In this document: positions 1 through 12,718 of the stretch, in pieces
Layout: the number at the start of each line of letters is the position of its first letter
Position numbering within the stretch: position 1 is the first letter of the stretch
DNA from: Paramecium octaurelia
Lineage: Eukaryota > Ciliophora > Oligohymenophorea > Peniculida > Parameciidae
Direction: 5' to 3'
Assembly (NCBI GenBank): GCA_905182995.1
Contig: CAJJDP010000018.1
Location: 584,010 to 648,009, forward strand
Length of the DNA: 64,000 bases
Notes under the pieces: generated by a model
Databases searched by the model: none
Seen by the model: the letters and a program-made list of their open reading frames with translations, nothing else
Told to the model about the DNA's origin: nothing
Translations under genes and position numbers: made by a program

Positions 1-975
1 ACAAAGTAATCATACGAGGCTTGCCTTAATATTAAATAGAAGCCATTAAAGCAAAATAGTAGAGTATGAATGGGAGATTTAGTAAACTACAAAGTGAACC
101 AACACAATCCAGTGATAATGAAAGTGAGACAAGTGAAGAGTCAAAATGGGATTGGTTGGATGAATATGATTAAGATGCATATTTTTGTATTGCAACTACT
201 GAGCCAGTTAAGAAATTTGAATAGGTTACAGTCTCTTATGGGCGGAGGACAAATAGATTTTTGATTAGTTGGTATGGATTTGCATTGCCAGAGAATATCT
301 ATAGTTCATTTAATTTTAGAGTAATTAACTGACAATATAAAGCTATGGCTAAATACAGACATTTTCAAAGATGAAGATAAAAGCAGAGATGAAATCTTGA
401 GTACAATAATTATTAAAAAACTAATACCTGAGGGTGAATCATTTGTAAATACGATTTTATATAATGGTCACGAAATTCCGGTTGCATCATTATCAAAGGA
501 GTTCAGGATTAAAAAGAACAAGCTCAACATAGACACAATTGTATTTTTGCGATTGCTCCTAAGAGTTTAATATGGTACTGAAAAAGATTTATTGAGTACT
601 ATTCCTGTGTCGATCGATTACGAAATTTTAGTTATGGAATTTTACTATTCATTATTACAAAACCTAATGAGATCTTACTCTTAAGATTTAGTTTAAGATC
701 TTAAGGAGTTAGAATAGAAAATTGAATATCAAAAACGATTTGCAGTATATATATATTCTTTGATTATTTAGATTTACATCAACAAGGAAGAAAAGGAAAT
801 CCTGATAGGCTAAATGCAAATAGTAGAAGTAGCAATTAGGATATTACAGAAGTTTAAGGAAACTAAATAGTTGAAAGAAAGTTATCTTTCAGATATTAGA
901 CTGGATGTATCATCGAAAATCTCATTAATTAAAGGACTAAAGCAATACCTTAAATTTGTGTGGGAGTTTTTATGA
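1..975 (+). CDS. SET-domain protein lysine methyltransferase, C-terminal part (5' end outside window)
   Basis: The frame is open from the left edge and ends at TGA 973-975, giving about 307 residues of a longer protein. Near residues 75-105 it carries a V-S-Y-G-R-R-T-N-R-F-L stretch followed by Y-G-F-A-L-P-E-N. That is the end of a SET domain of the SETD3/Rubisco-LSMT type, and the helical substrate-binding region follows. The family transfers methyl groups from S-adenosylmethionine to lysine or histidine; the substrate here is unknown. One intron is canonical (745-771, 27 nt). A second, 321-342, ends in AAG, contains an in-frame TGA and is 3n+1 long. Removing it restores a reading that continues F-R-L-W-L-N as expected for the family. 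A one-base indel near 316 is the alternative explanation. The catalytic N-terminal half of SET is outside the window. Confidence 0.75.
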
Positions 976-1095
976 TTAAATGTTAATGTATTCTTTAGTA
1001 TGAGATTATTGAATGAAGTTGAGTATTCGAAATGAAGATCTTTTCGGCCATACAATTATTTAAAGAAGTCTTAAGAATATAATATATAATAATTA

Positions 1096-2649
1096 ATGTT
1101 TCTTTTATTATTAGTAATACAATGTATTGCAAAAACATCCCTGTTGGAAGAGACCAATGCCTTATATGAGGAGTGGAGACATAAGGCATAGATGTTAGTT
1201 ACGAGAATGCCGATGGAAATGATGAGATAAACATTAGGATTAAGAAGTCTAGATTAGGATTAGGGGGATTAGTTTCCTATGCCAGAGATTGAGAAGAATT
1301 TAAAACATGCCAGAATAAATAGAGTCATGGAAGAAGCAGGGACTCAACAACCTCCAGCCACTTTGAACACTACAATCAATGAATATTTAAGATAAGGGCC
1401 ACTTTATCCACTTAAGTGTTATCTTGGTTAACCTATTCTAATCAATGTGACTTAACATTATTGCTATAAGACACGAGTCACTTAACAATAATATGAGGAT
1501 ATTACAGCCAATAATTCAGCAAACTGTACCATTCGATATAGATTGCATTATGGATGTTTATGTCCCCCTGATTTTTATGGAGATTACTGCAGATATTGGA
1601 ACCCAATAGTTTGTGAAATAGAGTAACCATCTAAGGATTGCAAATTAGTTGTAGAAGAGGATTATTACAACAAAAAGATAGATGGTAATCCCCCATGTTA
1701 TTAGTTTAAGAGTCGTGAATTTACAGAGGTATTAATATTTAATTTACATAGAATGTCAGAACGGTCTGTTATAACTATATTCAAAGTCAATTGAATAGTA
1801 GTGTCTTTCATCCAGAGAAGAATTACACTGTGATTTGGAGTAATTACACCAGAGGAATCAGTGCATTGTTACCTCAATAATACAAATACTCAGCCCCTAT
1901 TCCTGATGATCCCAACGATCCAAAACAATATATTCAATTTGCTACAGCAACTGAGGAAGCAGAGAGGGAGTACTTTAAATATTAATAAAATGCATGTATT
2001 GGAGTGGAATCCAACACCTTATGCAGTTCATTACTCTTCAGCATGACTCCTTATGTAAGGTTTATCAATTGGACATTCCTATCAGAATCAGAGACAACTT
2101 ACATAGATTAGAATTTGTCACTCGTCGAGATGTTGGGATAATAATACTTTTAGGTTCCCATTAAAATTACCAAAGGAGAACCATTGTTTGGCAGATATTC
2201 ATTAGAAATTGGATTAATCATACATCTCTATGGATTCAATGAATTATATGCTACGAATGCGTCCAATGAGACAGTGGATAAAGGGCCAAGAGAGTATTAA
2301 ACACAATTGCAACCCAAAATCTTGTTTTACGAAGATGCCTTATATGAAGGTAATAATAAGAAATATTAATATAGAACCTATGAGTCCTTAACGAGCATTA
2401 GATAAAGATGCAAGAGTTGGATTGATCATTGCAATTATCATGCTACTTATTGCAATCCTATTAATATACAAGTATAGAAGTACAATAACTGAATGCTGCT
2501 TTCCTCGTATAGATAAAGTAATGCCAGAATAATACGGCAATTAAAAAAGTTGTGTCAAAAAGTGTTGTGATTGTTTCAAAGGAAATTAAGCTCGTGATCA
2601 AGCCTCAGAGCCTACTCCCTAACATTAAAACTAAAGCTTAGAATAATGA
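1096..2649 (+). CDS. Type I membrane protein with Cys-rich ectodomain, unknown function
   Basis: Exons join to 501 residues with introns 1729-1751 (23 nt) and 2350-2374 (25 nt). The chosen ATG is followed at once by a hydrophobic signal peptide (M-F-L-L-L-L-V-I-Q). A C-L-C-P-P-D-F-Y-G-D-Y-C segment near residues 154-165 resembles the end of an EGF-like module. Further cysteines follow, so the ectodomain is probably secreted and disulfide-bonded. One strongly hydrophobic helix at about residues 426-443 is followed by a basic, Cys- and Gln-rich tail of roughly 55 residues. The predicted topology is single-pass with the N-terminus outside. The helix only becomes in-frame after removal of the second intron, which supports that splice. 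I do not recognise a named family; it could be a surface adhesion or receptor-like protein. Confidence 0.7.
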
Positions 2650-2804
2650 AATATCGTGCACTTATATATTTACAATCTTATATTATTATTATTTATAACA
2701 TATTAACTGAATCCATGTAATGACAACATTACTGATATTTAATAAGAATATGTATAATTTAACTAGAACATTCTCTTAATGAATATATAAGGTACAAAAT
2801 TAAT

Positions 2805-3887
2805 TCATTCAAATTTTCCATCAAGATTTATTCGTTTGCCTTTCTCCCACCATCCAAATTTAACTCTTCCATCTGGCATTAGGTACTTCCCTCTGCCATT
2901 CTATTTCCCTTCCAGCCATTCTCCTTCAAATACTTTCCCATCCGGCCAAAAGTATTTTCCTTTTCCATGTTTTTTGTCATTGAAATATTCACCATGATAT
3001 GATCTTCCATCCGCCCATTAATATACACCATAACCATGCATCTTATTATCCTTCCATATTCCCTTATACTTTCTTCCATCAGCCCAAACATAAACTCCCT
3101 ATTTTCAATTGTACTTATACATAACCATTTATCTTATTATCAAACCACTCTCCTTCGAAGTAACTTCCATCTGGCCACTTATAAGTTCCTTATCCTTATT
3201 TCTTGCCTTAAAAATATTCTCCCTAATACATAGAATTATCAATCCCTAAATATGTTAGGTAATTAAAATACATTGTTCCTGACCTTACCCATGTTGATAA
3301 TCATTTTTCCATTATCCTGAGTAAACAACTCCATTTGATTGTTTGTAAATTCCAAATCCATTGGCTCTATCATTCTCCCATTGTCCTTCATAAATAGCTC
3401 CATCGATATGATAAAAGGTTCCTTATCCACAGGCTTAATTATTCTTCCATTAACCTATGTATTTGGCTCCATCCACCCAAATTTAAATTCCCTAACCATC
3501 TCGTTAATCACCCAACCATTCTCCTTCATAAGTAGACCCACTCTTGAATTCGTATTTTGATCGATATTCTCTTTATTGAGATTCAAACTTTATTTTTGCT
3601 TGCTATTTATATATAACATTACATGCATACTCCTCTTATATAAAATATTTCTAGGTGTTTCTTTTGCTTTTACTTTCTGTTATAGCTTATTCAATTTTAG
3701 ACTTTTTTAAATACATTCTGGCCTGTTAATAGGCTATCCTTGATTTATATCCCTTCCAATACTTTTATATGACAATAGCCTTTTTAGAATGCAATAATGC
3801 CTTAGCTTTCTTATCAGTATCATCATGACTTTAATTTGATTTTTACTATTATGATTAAGATCGTATAAACTTTACGGAGATGGCCAT
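2805..3887 (-). CDS. IQ-motif and MORN-repeat protein
   Basis: About 344 residues on the minus strand, from ATG at 3887 to TGA at 2805-2807. The N-terminal quarter contains an IQ-like calmodulin-binding segment (I-V-I-Q-K-Y-W-K-G-Y-K-S-R). It is followed by about nine consecutive MORN repeats of the Y-x-G-x-W...G-x-G type up to the C-terminus. Two introns are needed to keep the repeats in frame: 3246-3271 (26 nt) and 3099-3120 (22 nt). MORN repeats bind membranes or act as length-setting scaffolds in basal bodies and cilia, and IQ-MORN proteins are numerous in ciliates. No enzymatic domain follows the repeats, so a scaffold or membrane tether is more likely than a lipid kinase. A further intron near the start (GTAAAG...ATAG, 30 nt, phase-neutral) is possible. 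Confidence 0.8.
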
Positions 3888-4059
3888 TATTTTATTAAGA
3901 TAATTAAGAATTTGAAGAAATAACATTTTTATGGCTTTCAGATTTTTTAGTTATGGTGACTTCATTGAGTTATTCCAATTTATCTTTCTGACATTAAGCA
4001 CAATTTGAACATTTTGATCCCATGAAAATTTAATTCAAATAACAAATATTATAATATTT

Positions 4060-6107
4060 TCATTTTTTAGATGGTATTTTGGGTGGAATTTGTGCAACCT
4101 AATCTTCATTATCCTCATTTCCTAAGCATTCAAAATTGTTAACACTTTTATTAAATTAATCATTATCACTCTTGCTACTAATCGGCGATATGATTTCTAT
4201 CTAGTTCTACTCCAGCAAATTCAAATTCGAATGAATGTATCTATTACTCTGCAACAAAAACTCATCTTGATTCCTATTAATCTTATCGAATATCGCTATC
4301 ATATCATCCCCAACCAATTCAAGAATGCTTTTGTCAGTATCACTTAATCGTTTCTTCTCCTACAATTTCATGTAAGCATTGAATGCCTACTCCACCTTAA
4401 TCATGTCTGACTTCTCTTCCTACAAAATAAATTGGAATTCCGCCTTCTCCTCCAGAACATTCAACTTTTTCTCAAAATCTTATGAGAACATATCCATAGG
4501 TATTAAGGGTTTCGGAATATAATTAAACAATTCTAACTGATCCTTATTCAACATCACATATTTTAATTTGTCTATCTCCTGAATCTTAGTCAATATATTG
4601 ACAACATCCAACTTACACAAAATCTTCTCAATTGCATAATCAATCTATTGCTTATGTCTCCTCTTCAGTCCTATATTCATACACATCAGATCCCATAAAC
4701 CTACTTTCAACTGTCTCTTCCTCTACTTCAAATACTACTTCAATTGACCCCTATTTTACACCTTCTCTAAATCCCTTTTAGATGATTAGGGGATTCTCCC
4801 CTGCTTGTTTAATTCCACAATAAGATCTTTCTGCTCAGGTTTCCCGTTGATATTGATATTTGGATTTGAATTGGAAACTGAATGTACTTCACGAACTTTT
4901 TCACCTCCATTTTCAAAATTGAAAATCCTATTTGCCATCTACAGATTCATCAATGTCGCTATTATAGGACTCACCAGAGTGGTAATAGTCAATGCCACTA
5001 ATTGCCAAAGACCTCCGACATTGCCAAGAATGTTTTAAATTTTAATGTAGGATCTCCTATAATTATTGGCTCTTTAGTCCATGAATAGAATATTTTCTAC
5101 ATAGGAATTCTAATTGAATGGTCCCGAGGAGTCCTTGATTGAAGATTGCATCAATCCTAATTCTGTGACTAGGTCCTATTAGATTAATCCAACATCAGTT
5201 TTGGTTTCAATCATTTTGAAGGTCGAATAAATTTATTTTGATAGACTAGATGAAAATGCTGCAAATTAAACAGTGATAATTTCCTCATAAGGTCTACCTG
5301 GATTATCCAATTTTAATAGAGTGTCTCCTAAATATAGGGCAAAGAACCCTGTCTTTAATCCTGCCTAAATTTCTTCAACGGGACTGCACCCATCATATGT
5401 TGATGTGTTTTTGCAAGGAGACATTGAGATGTTGACATATTAATAAGTATCTGCACTGGTATATCCTTGAATTTGCTATATTATTTTTAGTAAATACAGG
5501 TGGATTTTCTTCTCTTAGTTTCTTGTTAATACAAAACATGTTGTTTAATCTGAATTTTCCAAAAAATTGTTTTTGATACTCCATTGGAAAATGAGCTTCA
5601 AGATCACAACCTTCTAAAGGGATATTTCTGCATCTAAAAATGTATGTATTTTTATACATTAATGAAATATCTGTCGCTTTAGTTGTTTCATTGTAAAAAC
5701 GGGTTCTATTGCAAGCAGTCATAGTAATATCGAAGTGTTTCTTGTATGTGGTTAGAGATGATAAAGTTGGTCCTGTGATGCTAATTGCAAAGGTAAAGTT
5801 CTCAGAATTTAATGGAAAAGCCTTATTCAATAAGTCGTTAAAAAAATACCGGCGTATTAAAGGGTTGAGTTTCGGATATGATTATGTTGGGTGTTCTTTG
5901 ATCAAGGAGGTCTTAAAATTGGAAATACAAATAGAGGGCGCACATAATCATGAGAATGACAGTCAGAAAATGACCCAAAAGTGTATTAAACTTTTGTCTT
6001 TTCAAGATTCTAAAAAAAGGAGGTTAGCCAAAGAAGTCTAATGAATTAACAACATCTAGAAGGCAGGTCTTGGCTTCGTGTTTAGATTTCTTTTAAAATT
6101 TAAGCAT
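4060..6107 (-). CDS. Two-transmembrane protein of a large ciliate family, unknown function
   Basis: About 665 residues from ATG at 6107 to TGA at 4060-4062. The N-terminus is basic. The motif S-L-D-F-F-G-Q-P-P-F-F leads into a first membrane helix (around residues 58-75), then an extracellular domain with spaced cysteines. A second long hydrophobic stretch (L-V-A-L-T-I-T-T-L-V-S-P-I-I-A) precedes a long charged, coiled-coil-rich cytoplasmic tail. This two-helix layout is familiar from large unnamed ciliate membrane-protein families; no biochemical role is known to me. Introns are 5476-5497 (22 nt, TAG) and 5822-5849 (28 nt, ending AAG). The second lies in a T7 homopolymer context, so a one-base indel is the alternative. 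With both removed the exon sum is a multiple of three. Confidence 0.65.
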
Positions 6108-6273
6108 TTATATTTAATGAAAAATTTGATCACCATACAAACATATATATCTTCGAATTAATTTAACTAAAATAGCTCACTTACATCAAATATATATCAA
6201 AAATGGATAATTCAAATTACAAATAATTTTATAATTAATAGATTTATTGAAAAGTTTCTCATTAATAAAAATA

Positions 6274-9200
6274 ATGAACTCTAATGCAATTGTTAATCAA
6301 AATACATTAAGAGATGTTTAAATGGTATATTAGAAGGCCATCAGAATGATTTCCTGTTTGAAGGAAAAACACAAATTAATTACTAGGATTAGACTTGTTG
6401 ATAGTGATAAAGCTATATTTCAAGAATTAGCTTAAGGAATGGGTTAATTGATTGAGTTATTAAGAAAAGGTTGTGATGTACATTTGATTTTTAAATAAAA
6501 TCTACCTTACTTTGAAGTTCAACTAGATTTAGAACCATTCATTGTAGAACCAGGGAAGATGAAAGAATATTTGTTGAGGAAATAGTTACGTGAGTTGGGA
6601 TTAAAAAACATTAAGTTTGAATCTAAAGAGTGTAGAGAACATAATATTGCAGATGATTTTATAAATCAGGAGGATGAGTTCAAAAGAGATGAATGCGCTG
6701 AATTGTTGAAAGAGAGATTCGATACTTTCAAGGTTTAAGATGAATAAGCCATCATAGAAATATTAAAGAAATATTTAAAGAAGAATCTCATAGAGACTTA
6801 TAATAGGGAATTAATAGATATCAGATTCTACATCAATTAGGATTTCGAAATAGTTATTGAATATAAGATTAATGATAATTAATTGAATCTCTAGAAAAAA
6901 ATAAAGAGAAGAAAGTGGAGTGAAATTAAAGATGCCATCTCTCATTTTTACACTTACTAATACTTGTAAGAGATAACATTATCCATGATTGAACAAATGT
7001 TCTACATAGATGAAATAGAATTTACGGAATTAAGTAGGTGTGTCTAGTAGATTGTATAGGATTTCAAATCTAGTTACAATCAGAACTTGAAATACCCTAT
7101 TTCAATCTATAAATCAAGTTATTGGGACATACTGGGCATATTACCTAGGAGTTTAAATACACATAATAGATTTGGTCAATGCAAAATTATGATTATATAG
7201 AATTAGAGTAGACTCTTCTTTTTGAATCATCAGAAGATTATTGAGAACGAATAAATAAAAAATGATATCACCTTATTTTAGACATATACTTAATTAATAG
7301 CAGACAGTAAGCAAAGACTTGAAATGATTAAAAAGAATGTTACTTCAGGTAATACTCAAAATTTGATTAAGCAGAAAAAAGAATTAATAGAAAAATTATA
7401 AATTCTTCCTGAATTAGAACAGGAGATATATGATTAAGAAATTCTTGAGAAATAGAAGTCGGATTAATAAAACTATTATAATGAAGAAGATTTTATTCTA
7501 TAAGAGGAAATCTACGATTAAATGAAGGCAATCACAGATAAAATTGAATAAACAAAATAAATATATGCAGAGTATCACAGAGTGTTGAATAAGGTCAAAA
7601 ATGATGTTATAAACTTTTAAGGTTTGAAGACGATTTAAGAAAATAAAATATATTTAAAAAATTTGTATAAAAGAGTTCTATAAGAAAAGTAGAGAGTCAT
7701 TTAGAAATTGCCTATATATTTTAAAAAAAGGGAGTTGATTGATAACATACAGTAAAGCCAAGCGATTCTGTTGATAGGGGCTACAGGATCAGGTAAATCT
7801 ACATAATTGGTCTAATATATATATGAAGAAATTGAGTTGAAAGGGAAAATCATGTGTGTAGAGCCAAGAATGATAGCTGCGAGAAGTTTGGCTAAGAGAG
7901 TTGCTGAAGAGATGCATACCAAACTTGGAGGGCGTGTGGCTTATTTAAATGAATATGATTAATTAGATGATGAGAATAAGATTATCTTTACATAGGATAG
8001 AATAATATTAAATATCTTGCAAAAAGACCCTCTTTTAAATGATTATGAAATTGTGATCATAGATGAAGCACATGAAAGAAATATGAATACTGATATTTTA
8101 CTTGGATTACTAAAGGATATAATGAATAAAAGAAAGGATCTTAAAATAATAATTATGAGTGCTACGATGGATGAATAATTATTTAGTAGATATTTTTAAT
8201 GTTAAGCATTTAAGGTTGAAGGTAAGTTATTCGATGTAAAGATCAAGTATTAAAATTCATATTCAGACAGATACATAGAATAAATTTACTCATTAATTTA
8301 AGATAAGATAATCTCTAAGGTAATGAATGAGACATATACATAAAGACATGTGCTTGTATTTTTGGCAGGAGTAGATGAAATTCATAGACTCCTGTATTTA
8401 TTTTAGGATTATTTCGATATGGATGAATTTCTATTTTTAGGATTGCATGGTCAGATGACATAGGATGAACAATTCAATGTTTTCTAAGAAACTAGGAAGA
8501 TCAAAATCATTTTTTCTACGAGAGTAGCTGAAACAGCTCTTACAATCAATGATGTAAGTGTTGTTATTGACATTGGAGTTGATCGATTCTCTGAATATGA
8601 TTAAAAAAGAGGAATGCAAATTACAAAAATTAATTGGATATCTTAAGCTTAGGCTAATCAAAGAGCAGGTAGAGCGGGAAGAACGAGACAAGGAAAATGC
8701 TATAGATTATATTCAGAAATGGAATATTTGACTTAGATGTAAGAGCATAAGACACCTGAAATTTAAAGATGTTGTCTGGATTTAGTTGTGTTGAGAATCA
8801 AATCATTTAATAAGGATCCGTTTGAGTTCGAATTTATACAATCTCCTAATCATTAAGCTATGAGAGATAGCTAATAATACTTAATAGATATCAAAGCACT
8901 AGATGAACAAGGGAACATTACAGTTTTAGGAAAATTTATGTCATAAATCTAAACAGAACCAAGAATGAGTAGAATCTTAATTGAAGCCTATTACAAAAAC
9001 GTATTTAGAGAAGCTCTCTCCATTATTTGTGTAATGCTCAATAATCAATCATTATACTTGAAAAATACTGATATTTCTAATAAAATAGAATGTTTACATG
9101 AGATGGGTGATTTCTTTACTTATTCTAGAGTTTATTGGGATTTTAAATCACTCATTGATTCCAATTATAGCAATGCCCAAATAAAATAGAGATGTCTCGA

Positions 9201-11985
9201 AAAAGGATATCATTACAAGACTTTAAAAAATTGCGAAAAAGCTTTTGATGAGATGGAGAAGACGTTTAGTTATTTTGATTTGTAGTTGTGTGATAATTAA
9301 GAATTAAAAAATAAAATTCTCTGGAATTCAGATGCTACAAGAGACGAATGTGTGATGACTTGCTTTTTGACAGCATTCTATCCTGACTTGTGTGTTTATA
9401 ATGGGAATCCCTACATTGGATACACATTTTTGAAGTCAAAAAGAAATGTAAGAATATACGGGTCCAGCACTTTAAGTTTGTTGAATCATTTCCCTAAATA
9501 CATTATATGTTCAGATCTGTATTCTTCAGATTACTTTGATTTCTGCAGAGTGGCCCAAGAAGTCAAAATAGAGAAACTAAAGGAAATCTTAAAACCTAGT
9601 CAAATAGAAGAGATTGAGAACTTTGTTCCAGATAAGTATCAATACCAATAGCTGAGAAATGTTTCTTCCTCCTTATTAAATCATTTAATGCACACTTTTA
9701 ATTAATACTCATACGATGAATAGGAGAAAAGATTCTCATATTATTGTAATAAGGATTTAGACAATGGAATTTTCGAAATGTGGTCTTTAAAACCAATAGA
9801 TCTTGAATTTTACTAGAAGGATTATTATGAAAAATTGAAAAGCTATCTTTATTTTAGACTTTATGGATAAGGCATGCTTGTTTATTTTAAGCATGGAGCA
9901 TAGATACATGATACTCAATAATGTACTTAATCTGAGTTAGCGATAGTTCAATTTTTTTCATCTCCTTTTAATATTGGAGAAATCTAATAGATTCTTAACG
10001 AATAACATTTATACTACAATAATCTGTTTTAGATAAATGCCAATAAATTTGGATATTGTGGATAGATCTTCACTAATAGTTAAGAATCTGCCAATCAAAT
10101 AACCTATGTCTTAAATGAAAAAGCCGAGTAGAGATTGAAATTATAAAATGAACAGTAATACTATGAAAGATAATAGTTGTTCACCATAAAACCAAGAGAA
10201 TTAAGAAATAGAGTAATCAGATCGTCTGTGGAATTAATTTTTTATGGTTGTTTGAATAAAGGATTTGGATTTGTCCAATTTAATAATTCAGAAGAAGCAG
10301 AAGATTTTCTTATTAAAACCATTTCCATAGTAAAATTTAAGGGATGGCAGTAGGATCTGAAAATATGTTAAGATAAAAATACTAAAATAAGAATATCGAA
10401 CGTACCTTACAATGCAAATGAATATGAATTACTTAAATATTTAAAAGAATTGGCTCAATAAAAGGGTTGTTCTAAACCACACTCACTGCATTTAATTAGC
10501 AATGAGTAGGTTGAAACTAAAGATTGGAACTAAGAAATCAATAAAGTATTTGAAAAGTATACTGGAGAAAAACCTCTTCATTTGGATATTCGAGCTGATA
10601 AAAATAATTATAGGATATTGGTGAGGGTGATGGCAACAACAAATCCAATAAAGTTGGAGGAAATGAGAAAACAAATAAACTTTGCTGAGAATGTAATAGG
10701 GTGCTCATCAGTAACTATGAAAATTGAATATAAAATAATAAAAATAATCAGTAAAAGTATATTGCTGCTAAATGAAGAGAAAATAAATAATATTAAATAA
10801 CAATTGTAAGCTAAATATTCAGAGGATCTATTGAGAATATTCTCATCAGGTGAAAATATGATTATTATTGGCAAGAATCCAAATTTAGTAAGATAAGCAT
10901 CTTTGATGTTGCATGGTGTTTTAAATGGATATCAATTAAAAGTCAGCTTGAGGAAGTAGGTTTTTAAGTAGATATTAAGGAATAGATAATTTTTTGAAGA
11001 TCTATTATCATTACAAGATGTGCATGGATTTAAATTTAATACTGGGTTATTGTAATTTGGTAAAATAAAAGTGTATTTGAATCAGGATTCTTTAATCGAA
11101 ATTTAGAATGCAATAAACTCAATGATCAACTAGCAGGTCTCAAGCAATCTTATTGTAAGTATAAGAAATTATTCCTTTAAATCATTGTTAACAATCAAAG
11201 ACAACATTATGTTTATGTTACAAGAAAAATACAATGTTAGCATAGACTTTATACTTTAGAAAAAATAAATAATTATCTATGGAAACAATGAATAAGCATA
11301 GAAATGTAAAGATCATTTATTGAAATCTCTGTCAAAGTCTCCAGAAGTTTAACAATAAAATATATGTGAAATTTGTTATGGTGAACTAACTGAAAAATAT
11401 GTACTTGCTTTATGTAATCACATTTTCTGCAAAAGCTGCCTATATGAATCCATTAAAGTCTAAAATAACTCCCCTTACAAATGCCCATAGCAATCTTGTG
11501 ATAATTCAATAAGTCTTTACGATCTTTAATAAATCCTGTGCGAAATAGAATTTTCTAAATTATTAGATTAAAGCTTTAAAAGATACAAGGATTAACATGC
11601 TCATGAGTACGTAGGATGCATAACGCCTGATTGTGAAGAATTCTTTAAAAAGTTACCCGAAGACAAAGAATAATTCTATTATTGCTAAAGTTGCTTATAA
11701 TCATTTTGTTTATAGTGTAAACGAAATGCGCATCCTAAGATCAGTTGCGAAGAGGCTAAAAAATTATTTATTGATGGAAAAGACTTAGATGAATCAGAAT
11801 TACTGAAAATGAATATCAAAAGATGCCCTAAATGTCAGATGGGAGTTTAGAAAAATGAAGGATGTCGCCATCTTCATTGCACTAATTGTGGAAACCATTT
11901 CTGTTGGGTCTGCTTGCATTAAGCTAACTTAAGTCAAGATATTTATGCACATTTAAATCATTATCATGGAGGAGCATATGAATGA
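6274..11985 (+). CDS. DEAH-box helicase fused to an RBR (RING-IBR-RING) ubiquitin ligase
   Basis: One uninterrupted frame of 1,903 residues with no intron needed. The helicase core has Walker A G-A-T-G-S-G-K-S (502-509), D-E-A-H (597-600), S-A-T (629-631) and Q-R-A-G-R-A-G-R (796-803), which marks a DExH ATPase acting on RNA. The C-terminus carries RING1 starting at C1698-x2-C1701, then an IBR Cys/His cluster, then RING2 from C1851. C1864 sits at the position of the catalytic thioester cysteine (G-C-x-H-x-x-C). The same order of domains is known in the Arabidopsis DEAH11/DEAH12 proteins. The middle 800 residues may hold KH- or RRM-like folds but I see no diagnostic motif. The likely role is an RNA-guided or RNP-associated E3 ligase; this is inference. 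The next gene is convergent, only 14 bp away. Confidence 0.9.
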
Positions 11986-11999
11986 AAGTTTGAATATAA

Positions 12000-12684
12000 T
12001 CATTTAATAAATTTATACAATGTTAATGGTATAACTACAGTATACCCTTCATATTTTGCCACTATTTTATCACAAATTTCGGAAACTATCCAACTTTTAA
12101 ATACTTAATAGTCAGCATAGTTATTCAAAGACTTGCTTAAATTCTTAAAACATGCTTAAGCAGCTCTCTTAACTAATTCCTTCTATTCCTAAGATTTGCC
12201 CAAATTTTCTATTAGATCTCCATCCTATTATCTTTTATCGTCTGGTAATTTTTCAACTAATGCTGCAAATGCCCTCTCCCATGAGTCAGTCACCATGGCA
12301 ATAAAATTCTTTTCAACCACATACTTTTAAATACTTTTGCCTTCCAAACAATAGGCTTAAAATGTATCTAGAATATATATGTTATATACATTCGCATCTA
12401 GATTCTTTATTAGAGTACAATTAAGTTAAAAATTAATATAGAACTTCTGATGTGACTTTGTCTTAATTTTTTGCATTTAATACATCAAAAAGACGATCAC
12501 CTAGAGGTGTCGATCCTATCGAAATGATTTTAAATTAATTCAAGTTTCCAAGAATATTGTCAAAATAGTTTTTGTTGATACCAGATTTTGGAACTTTATA
12601 ACAAATCGATTTTAGATATTTCTAAAATTCGGAATTGTTGACGATTTCCTATGTCATTTATGTTTATGATTCATTTGCGCCCAT
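12000..12684 (-). CDS. Putative N-myristoylated protein with degenerate EF-hand-like region
   Basis: 220 residues, ATG at 12684, TGA at 12000-12002, one canonical intron at 12368-12389 (22 nt). The sequence starts M-G-A-N-E-S, a good N-myristoylation context (Gly2, Ser6). Residues 55-110 contain D-R-L-F-D-V-L-N followed by a helix-loop-helix pattern reminiscent of calcineurin-B or neuronal calcium sensor proteins. The calcium-binding acidic residues are mostly missing, so calcium binding is doubtful. The rest is helical and charged. It lies downstream of the Ulp1-like gene on the same strand with only 34 bp between them, and that neighbour also starts with Met-Gly. The EF-hand assignment is inference from pattern only. 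Confidence 0.6.
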
Positions 12685-12718
12685 ATGTAAATAAATTAAA
12701 TAATTAATTAAATTATAA

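Noticed and set aside
330-335. In-frame TGA in the SET-domain gene as true stop or selenocysteine codon
   Set aside because: Family similarity continues on both sides, and a 22-nt GTA...AAG intron or a single indel explains the frame. No selenocysteine element is apparent and Cys is not expected there.
3621-3645. Intron-like GTAATG...TAG segment in the IQ-MORN gene
   Set aside because: Reading straight through keeps the frame and links the IQ segment to the MORN repeats, while removing the 20 nt gives a stop codon.
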